DNA from: Mycolicibacterium tusciae JS617
Lineage (GTDB): Bacteria; Actinomycetota; Actinomycetes; Mycobacteriales; Mycobacteriaceae
Direction of reading: 5' to 3'
Assembly (NCBI RefSeq): GCF_000243415.2
Contig: NZ_KI912270.1
Coordinates: 4,917,837-4,981,836 of the forward strand
Length of the DNA: 64,000 nucleotides
In this document: positions 18,151 through 26,500 of the stretch, piece by piece
How the letters are laid out: every line of letters begins with the position of its first letter
Position numbering within the stretch: position 1 is the stretch's first letter
The notes under the pieces: generated by a model
Told to the model about the DNA's origin: nothing
What the model saw: only the letters and a program-made list of their open reading frames with translations
The model's database searches: none
Program-made: the position numbers and the translations under genes

Positions 18151-18315
18151 GAATCGTCCTTTGGCTTCGAAACGAGATTGGGGAAATCGGTTGCACTGCA
18201 AGCTGCCTCATTGCGTAGGGCTGAATAGGGCGACGCAGATTGCGCTTCGGGCAGATCAACACGAGACGTATTGGCTCCTACCGGCAGTCTCATCACGGAC
18301 CGCGATGACGTGGTG

Positions 18316-19730
18316 CTAACGGCCGTGCTTCGCCCAGAAGGAGGCGAAGAGCTCTTCTTCGGTGATCGGCGCCCGCTCAATTGGTCTGGACACCCACGTC
18401 ACGTTCACGAAGTGCCGGGCGTTGACATTCTCCGTGGTGATATTTCCTCCCCACGTCCCGCAGCTGAGGCTCAACGTGAACGGCAGTCCGTTGCGTGGGC
18501 TACCGGCGCCTTCGTTGAGATTCTGATTGACCATCACCCGTGCCGTCTTCGTCCGCATCGCGAGTTCGTTGACGTGATCTTCGTTGGCCGAATGGATACC
18601 GCAGGTGTGACCGAGGCCTTGGTACTCGGTGATCGCGTTGACCAGATCAACCGCGGATTTGATGGCGCCCTTGTATCTGTAGACCGTCAGCACTACCGAG
18701 AGCTTCTCGCCCGAAAACGGGTAGTCGGGCCCGGTTCCCGTCTCCTCAACGAGGAGAAAGTGCGGTCCGCAGGGATCGAAAATCCACTGATCTCGGCGAT
18801 ATGGGTGGCAGACTTGGCAATAACGTCAGGTGTTGGAATATGCCCACCGTCGGGCCACATCCGATGCTGCAGCGCTTTCTTCTCGTCGGCCGTGCAGACG
18901 TGGCCGCCCCTCTCGACGAGCCTGGTCATCAATGCGTCGTAGACAGATTCCTCGACGACGATGGCGTTATCGGCCAGGCAGCTGGTCGCATAATCGAATG
19001 TCTTCGCCGCGGAAATCGCCGCGGCTGCATCGTCGAGGTCGGCAGTTTCATCGACGACGTGAACCGAGTTGCCCACTCCGACCCCGTACGCCGGCGTTCC
19101 GGAACTGTACGCGGCCTTCACCATTCCGGCGCCGCCCGTCGCGACGATCAAGTCAGCCTGGCGCATCAGCTCCTGCGTCTTGGTGATCGACGGCTTGTCG
19201 AGAACCTGAATGAGGTCAGCCGGTGCGCCCACCTGTTCGCACGCTTTTCGCATCGTTTCAACAACATTGATGGTTGTGTTCACGGTGCGCGGATGCGGTG
19301 CGACGACGATGGCGTTGCGGCCCTTCAGCGCCATCAATGCCTTTAGAGGGGGCGTCGCATCCGGACCGGTGGTGGGGATCAACGCGGCGACTACGCCTAC
19401 AGGTTTGGCGATCTTGACCAGGCCTCTGTCGTGATCTTCCTCCACGATGCCCACGGTCTTAACCGTTCGCATGTCGGCGAGCACACCCAGAACTCGCTTG
19501 TTGATCTTGGTGACTTTGTCGTCGTAGTTGCCGAAGCCGCCCTCGTCGACCGCCAGTTGCGCCAATGACGTTGTCTGGGCCGGGCGGCCTACTGCCCAGG
19601 CCACTGCGGTGCACAACTCGTCCACTTGCTCCTGGGTGTAACTTTCGATCCCCCTCTGCGCGTCGCGCGCGCGGGCGACGATCGCCGAAACCTCGTCGAC
19701 GGCTGGTTTGACTGTCAGTGTGTCAGTCAT
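18316..19730 (-). pseudogene. Acylating aldehyde dehydrogenase (EutE/sulfoacetaldehyde dehydrogenase-like), frameshifted
   Basis: From ATG 19730 the frame covers the NAD-binding and catalytic regions: PVGVVAALIPTTGPDAT, the glycine-rich ATGGAGMVKAAY and the active-site cysteine in FDYATSCLADN. Near 18745 the frame breaks; adding one T continues as LLVEETGPGPDYPF in the frame of 18316-18693, which holds the C-terminus (LSCGTWGGNITTENV). Relatives convert acetaldehyde or sulfoacetaldehyde to the CoA ester. An acetyl-CoA-forming role would fit the nearby PHB genes, but the gene looks inactive unless the break is a sequencing error. Confidence 0.8.
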
Positions 19731-19844
19731 CCCGTTAACGTGTCGTATACGAAGCGTTATCGGATCGACCGGACAGGACAAACGCTCGGATCGATTTAGA
19801 CCCAAGCGGGCACCTACTGACTAAACGCGCCAGCCATACAGGGC

Positions 19845-20158
19845 CAGGAGGTACCCGCCGGAGCTGCGTGAGCGTGCGGTGCGGATGGTCGCCGAGATCG
19901 GTGATCAGCACGATTCGGAGTAGGCGGCGATCAGCGACGTGGCGCGGCTGTTGGGGGTCGGCTGCGCGGAGACGGTGAGCAAGTGGGTTTGCCAGATCCA
20001 AGTTGATGGCGGCGCGCGTCCCGGAACCACGACTGATGAGTCCGCTGAGTTGAAACGCTTGAGGCGAGAGAACGCTGAATTGCGAAGGGCTAACGATTTT
20101 GAAGACAGTGTCGGCCTTCTTCGCGGCCGAGCTCGACCGGCCACAGCACCGAATGACA
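19845..20158 (+). pseudogene. IS3-family orfA remnant
   Basis: The plus strand reads PPELRERAVRMVAEIGDQHDSE, then an in-frame TAG at 19921, then ISDVARLLGVG...ETVSKWV, ELKRLRRENAELRRAN and, after a frame change, KTVSAFFAAELDRPQHR. This is the OrfA of an IS6110-like IS3 element with a stop and a frameshift. No orfB follows. The residue lies directly upstream of the depolymerase gene and contributes a false N-terminal extension to its open frame. Confidence 0.8.
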
Positions 20159-20194
20159 CACTCGGGCAACGCCCACCAAGGAATATTGTGTGCC

Positions 20195-21409
20195 ATGATG
20201 TGCGCCATGCCAACTGAACACCCAACGCTGAGCGCTACTTTCGAAGCAAGCCTCTCACCGAACGGCATCGCCGCCACCTACACACGCGCGCCGTTCCAGG
20301 CATGGAGCGCCGCCGCTCAGGGCGTCGCTCGATTCTGGAGTTCGGCGATCGACCAGGGCGAAACCCCCCTTGATGTTGTTGATACCGCCTATCGTTGGAT
20401 GCAGTCGGCATTCGAACGTAAACCTCCAACGTGGTCGACTCCCCACCAAGTAGTCCGGGAATGGCCGATAGCGCGACTGCGTGATTTCGGCGTGAGCTCA
20501 AGGTCTGATGTCGTGCCAGTGCTGGTGTTACCACCCCAAGCTGGTCACGATTCGTGTATCGCTGATTTCGCGTCAGGTCAGAGCCAGATCGAAACCATCC
20601 GAAATGTCGGGCTGGGCAGAGTGGCATCGCTCGATTGGATCGGCGCGACTTACGACACCAAGGACACAACGGTTGAGGATTATCTCGCGGTAATTGCCGA
20701 CGCCATCCAAATGCTCGGCGGACGGGTCAACCTCGTCGGGGATTGCCAAGGCGGATGGCTCGGGACGATCTATGCAGCGCTGCACCCGGAGACGGTGCAC
20801 ACGTTGACAATCGCGGGAGCGCCAATTGACACGCGTTACGGCACACCACAACTACAAGAGTGGTTCGGGATAATCAGTCCTACCCGTAGTACAGCAGCCC
20901 ATCGGATGCTCGTTGCCATGCATGCCGGGATCTTGCCCGGCCGGTACCAACTGGCCGGGTTTAAGGCTATGGAGCCTGCGGGCGAGTTCGAGCGGTTGGC
21001 CCTGTTGCTGGGCAATGCGCAGGACAAGGACGATCTGGCCCACTACGCTAAGTTCGCCGACTGGTTCGAGCACACACAGGACATCTCCGGAGCCTTTTAC
21101 CTCTGGATCGTGGAGCACCTGTTCGCGCGCAATGAGCTTGCCGCCGGAACCCTGCGGGTGGCTGAAGGGCGGGTAGACCTCAAGCGGATCCAGTGCCCGA
21201 TCTACATGATCGCCGGCGACCGAGACCACATCACTCCGGCGGAACAGGTTTGGTCGTTGGAACGATACGTATCGACCGACCCGAAGGATATGACCCGGCG
21301 TCTCGCATCTGCCGGACATCTGGGTCTTTTCATGGGACGTCACGCGTTGCAAGACCATTGGACGCCTGCGTTGACTGACATATTGCAGCGGTCGCTGCTG
21401 CCCAATTGA
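20195..21409 (+). CDS. phaZ: Intracellular PHB depolymerase-like alpha/beta hydrolase
   Basis: About 404 residues. The nucleophile is probably the cysteine in VGDCQGGWLG, replacing the usual lipase serine, as in intracellular PHB depolymerases and PHA synthases. The acid and base are likely in AGDRDHITPAEQ and AGHLGLFMGRH. Other blocks match the depolymerase family: PVLVLPPQAGH, SLDWIGA and IAGAPIDTRYG. The role would be release of 3-hydroxybutyrate from PHB granules. Starts at ATG 20195, 20198 or 20207 are possible; AAGGA lies about 12 bases before the first. The neighbouring bdhA remnant and the PHB operon support the assignment. A PHA synthase-like activity cannot be excluded. Confidence 0.72.
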   Translation: MMCAMPTEHPTLSATFEASLSPNGIAATYTRAPFQAWSAAAQGVARFWSSAIDQGETPLDVVDTAYRWMQSAFERKPPTWSTPHQVVREWPIARLRDFGVSSRSDVVPVLVLPPQAGHDSCIADFASGQSQIETIRNVGLGRVASLDWIGATYDTKDTTVEDYLAVIADAIQMLGGRVNLVGDCQGGWLGTIYAALHPETVHTLTIAGAPIDTRYGTPQLQEWFGIISPTRSTAAHRMLVAMHAGILPGRYQLAGFKAMEPAGEFERLALLLGNAQDKDDLAHYAKFADWFEHTQDISGAFYLWIVEHLFARNELAAGTLRVAEGRVDLKRIQCPIYMIAGDRDHITPAEQVWSLERYVSTDPKDMTRRLASAGHLGLFMGRHALQDHWTPALTDILQRSLLPN

Positions 21410-21433
21410 CACCTAACCAATGTGGGAAGCGCG

Positions 21434-22216
21434 ATGACAGAATGTGGTGACACGGACGTCGTTCGGCGACCGGCCGCCGACTCCGTCGAGCTAGTCGGCT
21501 GCACCGCGGTGGTGACGGGGCGGTAGTGGTATAGGTCGTGCCTGGGCAGTGAGACCGGCGCAGCGGTCACCGTTATCGATTTGGATGGTGTCGCCGCGGC
21601 AGCAACCGCAGCGACAATCGGCGGCTTTGCGCGCGATGCCGATCTGACCGATCCTCGCACGCTCGACGAAATCGACGTGACGGGAGACATCGTCGTAAAC
21701 AATGCGGGTTTTCAGCACGTCGCACCGCTTGAGGAATTCCCGCCGGAGAAGTTCGCAGCGTTGTTGCGGTTGATGGTTGAGGCGCCGTTTCGCCTAATTC
21801 AGCGCTCACTTCCGGGCATATACGCCCCGGGTTACGGTCGCATCATTAACATTTCGTCGGCCCACGGTTTACGTGCGTCACCGTTCAACATCGAGATATG
21901 TAGCCGCCAAGCACGGGCTCGAAGGGCTGTCCAAGGTGGTCGCCCTCGAGGGCGGCCCCAAAGGCGTCACCTCCAACTGCATCAATCCGGCCTATGTGCG
22001 TGCGGCACTGGTTGAGAAGCAAATCGCCGCACACGCAAAGAGCCGAGGGATCCCGAGTCGGAGGTCATCGACACGGCGATGCCTTCTGAAAGTGCTGTGA
22101 AACGGCTCGTCGAGGCCGAGGAAGTCGCCGCGCTCGCCGTCTATCTCTGTTCCGCGGAGGCGGCCATGATCAACGGTGCGTCGTTGTGCATCGACGGCGG
22201 CTGGACAGCCCATTAA
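21434..22216 (+). pseudogene. bdhA: 3-Hydroxybutyrate dehydrogenase remnant (several frameshifts)
   Basis: Fragments of a short-chain dehydrogenase appear in successive frames: TAVVTG near 21508, VNNAGFQHVAPLEEFP, then GRIINISSAHGLRASPFN, a shift to YVAAKHGLEGLSKVVALEGGP and NCINPAYVRAALVEKQIA, another shift, and LCIDGGWTAH at the end. The block order and wording fit 3-hydroxybutyrate dehydrogenases closely. At least three frame breaks and loss of the TGxxSGIG cofactor motif show it is dead. It would have oxidised the depolymerase product to acetoacetate. Confidence 0.82.
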
Positions 22217-22295
22217 TTTCTCGGCGCGCGGCGACCAGCGCTCACACAACAGATGGAATCCCCGCCGTTTCGTAGGGGATTCCATCTGCCGCTCA

Positions 22296-22583
22296 TCACT
22301 TCAGGGCTTCGTTAGCCAACTTGAGATAGGAGCCGGTGATGTCCTGGACGAACTTCGCGTGGGTGTTCGCCAGCGCGGTCACCCAGTCGAACTGGCTGGT
22401 GCTGGCCGCAGCCTTTTCGAAGTCGACCAGGCTCTGCAAGGTCTTCTCGTAGGTATCGAGACAGACCTGGCCCTGTTGCTTGGCCAACTGGGTTAGCTTC
22501 TCGTTCAGCTCGCGGATCCGGCTAACGGTGTCGTCGAGGGTGTCGAACGCGGTGTCGGTGTCCTTGCTGTTTGATGTTGCCAT
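22296..22583 (-). CDS. phaP: Phasin-like PHA granule protein
   Basis: A 95-residue protein starting MATSNSKDTD after an AGGAG site. It is mostly amphipathic helix: a heptad-like region (DTLDDTVSRIRELNEKLTQLA) and the segment TYEKTLQSLVDFEKAAASTSQFDWV, as in actinobacterial phasins that coat PHB granules. It is the last gene of the operon, 136 bases after phaB, so it may also have its own promoter. Confidence 0.75.
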   Translation of the reverse strand: MATSNSKDTDTAFDTLDDTVSRIRELNEKLTQLAKQQGQVCLDTYEKTLQSLVDFEKAAASTSQFDWVTALANTHAKFVQDITGSYLKLANEALK

Positions 22584-22719
22584 CTCAACTCCTTGGATTA
22601 TTGTGGTGTACAACTGGCTATTAGCCGCTTATCTAGAAATCTGCTAGTTTGCGAATCGAGTGCTGGAGTCAGACGAATTGCCCAGCGGCACCGCCTTTCT
22701 GAGTTGGGCAGACGGTCGC

Positions 22720-23553
22720 TCACATATCAAGCCCGCCGTTGACTCCCCACACTTGGCCGGTGATGTATGAGGAAGCGTCGGCGGCGAGGAAGTGCACAAC
22801 TCGGCCGATTTCTTCGGGTCGTCCGAAGCGGCCGACCGGAATCTGGCTGGTGACCTTGTTAATCACCTTCTCGGGTAACTTCGCGACCATCTCTGTGGCG
22901 ATGAAGCCCGGAGTGATGGTGTTGACGGTCAGCCCGATCCCGTTCTGACTGTTTTTGCCGGCCCTGGCCAACTGAAACGCCGCCTCCTTTGCCAGGGTCT
23001 TTGTTAACCCGAAGAGCCCTGACTTCGAGGCCGAATAGTTGGCTTGGCCGATGTTGCCGGTCTCGCCGATGACGGAGGACACGTTGATGATGCGGCCGCT
23101 GCCCCGCTCGACCATGTGTGCCAGAGCCGCCTGGGCCATAAAGAATGCGCCGGAGAGATTCACCGCAATCACGGTGTACCAGTCCTCATCGGTCATGTTG
23201 GCGACGGTTCGGTCGATGGCGATGCCAGCATTGTTGACCAGGATGTCGAGCCGCCCGTGCTGGTCGATGACCTCGCGGATTGCCCGTCGGCAGTCCTCGG
23301 CGGAAGCGACATTTCCGCGGTGCAGGCTTGGCCGTACACCCAACTGTTTCTCGTAGTCGTCGGCGAATGCCTTTGCGCGTTCGCTGTTTTGACCGAAACC
23401 GGCGGCTACGGTTGCGTGTTGGTTTCCCAGGTCCCTGCAGATCGCCGCGCCGATGCCCCGGATACCCCCGGTCACGAAAGCGACTCGGCCGCGAAGGTTT
23501 TCGCCACCCGCGGGCCACGGGGCGTCCTGCTGTTTGGTGTCCAAACTGGTCAT
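22720..23553 (-). CDS. phaB: Acetoacetyl-CoA reductase
   Basis: A 277-residue short-chain dehydrogenase with the cofactor motif VTGGIRGIG, NNAG, and the catalytic Ser-Tyr-Lys in NVSSVIGETGNIGQANYSASKSG. The C-terminal VNTITPGFIATEMV and ITGQVWGVNGGLDM are characteristic of PhaB/FabG-type enzymes. In this operon it would reduce acetoacetyl-CoA with NADPH to (R)-3-hydroxybutyryl-CoA for the PHA synthase. It has a 25-residue N-terminal extension before the Rossmann fold. It lies 38 bases after the carboxylase gene. Confidence 0.85.
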   Translation of the reverse strand: MTSLDTKQQDAPWPAGGENLRGRVAFVTGGIRGIGAAICRDLGNQHATVAAGFGQNSERAKAFADDYEKQLGVRPSLHRGNVASAEDCRRAIREVIDQHGRLDILVNNAGIAIDRTVANMTDEDWYTVIAVNLSGAFFMAQAALAHMVERGSGRIINVSSVIGETGNIGQANYSASKSGLFGLTKTLAKEAAFQLARAGKNSQNGIGLTVNTITPGFIATEMVAKLPEKVINKVTSQIPVGRFGRPEEIGRVVHFLAADASSYITGQVWGVNGGLDM

Positions 23554-23591
23554 GAAACTTTACCTCTCACTGATTTGTAGACGGACGGTTG

Positions 23592-26500
23592 TCACCGGCT
23601 GGGCCACGAGGCGGCCGTGGCCTTGGCCATGCCATGCTCGACCGCGGCGATGATCGAGGGCCGCAACTGCGTGGCGGGAATGATCGTGTGTACCGAGCCG
23701 ACGTGCTGGGCGCGTTTGATGTTGTGGATCGCCTCGAACTCGGCGGCCACCTCGCCGAGCTTGTCGGAGCGCACCGCGGCGCGCAGCGCGGCGAGTTCGA
23801 TCCGCAGGTGGGCGCGCTCGGCGTCATCTACGGCCGCCGCCAGTTTCGTCTCCAGTTCACGCAGCCCCGGATCCGCGGCGGTGCGCGCGTTGACGTCGCG
23901 TGTGAATACCACGGCTGCGGCCGGGGCACCCCCGAGGACGGACGCGAAGGAACCCTCAACGGCGAGAACCTGCATGTTGTCGTTCAGCGCGCCGGAGAAG
24001 ACCACGAACGCGCCGCCGTGATATCGCGAGATCACGCAGAACACGATGGGCCCGCTGAAGTTGACGATGGCCCTGCCGATCTCGGCGCCCAGCTCGAGCT
24101 GGACCTTGCGCAGCGATTCCGGCGACCCGTCGAAGCCCGACAGGTTCGCCAACACCACGAGCGGTCGGTTGCCGCTGGCCGCGTTGATTGCCCGGGCAGT
24201 CTTCTTCGATGACTGCGGGAACAGTGTGCCCGCGGTCCACTGGTCGGGCCCGTGGGCGGGGGCCCAGCCTTTGCGCGGGACCGCGCGGGACTCGATGCCG
24301 AGCACAGTCACCGGTTGGCCGCCCAGGTGTGCGTCGTAGATCACCGAGGTTTCGGCGTCGGCCATGTCAGCCCAGCGTTCGAGGACGTCATGGTCCTGGT
24401 CGACCACGGCGCGCATGACGGTGCGAATGTCGAAGGGCTTCTTGCGTTCCGGATTCCTCTCGGCTGAGAAGATGTCGCCGACGACAACGAAGTCGCTACC
24501 GGGACACACATGGGGGTAACTGCTGACGTCGCGATCCACCGGGTCGGTAGTGCGTGCGCGTCGCGGGAAGCGTTCACCCGGCGCCACGTAGGCGTGGTCG
24601 TAGTGCGCGAACAGGATCTTGCAGGCCGCCGTCAGATCCGGCGCCCAGTACTGCGCCTGCCCGTTCGGGCCCATCACGCGGTCATAGCCGCCGATGCCGA
24701 AGTTGTCCTCGGCGGAGACGCCACCGGAATAGTCCAGTGACTGCTTGCCGGTGAGCACCATGGCACTGTCCGGTGTCATCACCAGGATGCCCTTGGTGTG
24801 CATCAGCATCGTCGCCTCGGCGTTCCAATACGGCTGTGCGCCAACGTTGATGCCCGCGACGACGACGTTGATCTCGCCACCGGCCTGGGTGAACGTGATG
24901 ATCCGGCGCAGCCCACGGGCCACCCAGTCCATGTTCTCGGTCCCCGACTCCATCGAGATCGTCGCGCCCGAGGACAGCGCGAACCACTCGACCGGCACTC
25001 GCAGCCGTTCGGCCAGGTCGATCGCCGCCACCACCCGGGAGCACTCGGCTTCGGCGACTGTGCCCAGCGCCTTGGTCGGGTCGCCGAACAGCGCGACCCG
25101 AGTCATGCCCTCCGGGTGACGCGGCGTCGGAGTGGTCACCACGCCGACGACGATGCCTGCGGTGTTTTGTCCGTATGGCCGCTCGACAGGGACCAACTCG
25201 CCGCGTTCGTCGAGATCATGCTCGACGAATGTGCCGCTCTCCCCGGTGAGCTGCGGAACCAGCTCATACGGGTACACCGTGCCACGGGCTTGGGAGCGCT
25301 GCACCGCCTGGGCGTACCCGTCGAGGGGCCGCAGCGGCTCCGTCGCGGGGTCGCTCGCCCGCACCACCACTCCCGCGCCCGGGCGGTAGCTGAAGCTCAG
25401 CGCCACTTCCCGCGGTTCGCCCCCTGGCTGCTCGCGCACCCGACCCTTCAGCGTGATGTCCTCTAGGCCTGCGCCAACTGCCAGTGGCAGCAACGACTTG
25501 GCGATGATCGCGGCCCGCTCGATAGGCACCTCGATCACCGGCCACACATTCAACAAGATCCGGTTGGCGTCCATCTTGCGCTTGCCGTCGCGGCGGGCCT
25601 GCTCGCGCCGGATGGCGTCCAGGCACTTCGTCAGCGTCCGTTCGATCATCGGCATTCCCACGACTTGGCCCGTGGCGTCATACTCGGGGGTCACGTCGCG
25701 GATCTCGGCCAGCGCCACCAGCCGCTCATCGGCGGGATTGTCCTTGGCAACGAGGTGCAGCAGAAATGTGTCGGCGGGCGAGGCCAACCGGGTGTTGTCG
25801 AAGTTACCCAGCCGCCACAGCTCCAGCCGTTGTGCCGTCATCGGGTGCATGTCGCGCAGAACCCGGTCCTCGTCCAGCCGCCCCTCACTCGGTCGGAAGG
25901 TGAACAGCCGCGGTGCGGCACCTCCGGGGGCACACACCGCGATCGTGATGCGCCGGTATGTGGCCAGCCCCGGCAATTTGGCCAGGATCCCCTGCAGCGT
26001 CTCGGAGACGGTGTCCTCGTCCGCCGGCGGTTCTGCCCATGACATGTAGAGGTCGATGACCACGTCGCCCGGGCTGGGCAGCGGCGCCGCCAGGGTCTCG
26101 ATCTCGGCGAGAACGTCCAGCAGTTCGGCGTAGTCGGCCACGGTGGAGATCAGTTGGACGCGCGAACCGTCCCCGTCGTATTCGCCAGTGATGAACTGTC
26201 GGCCGTCGCGGTCCGTCCGCTCAGCGCGGACGTGATACGCCCGGCGGGCTATCACCTCCAGCAGCGGCCCCGGCTGCTCACCGTCCCTGCTGACCCGCGC
26301 CGCCAGCAGGTCGAGCAGCGGCTCCGGCAACGCGGCCAGCGCATCGACGCGCTGCGCATGGTCGGCGGCATGCGGGTTCTCCTCCAGGTAGGCGAGGATG
26401 CCGCGGGCCTGGTCGTACACCTGCTCGGCCGCGGCACTGATGCGCGGCTCGTCGAAGTAGCGGAACCGCAGATTGCGCGCCACGTTCCCAACGGCGGGGT

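Noticed and set aside
20099..20194. Upstream start of the depolymerase frame
   Set aside because: These codons are IS3 orfA sequence (SAFFAAELDRPQHR), not part of the hydrolase.
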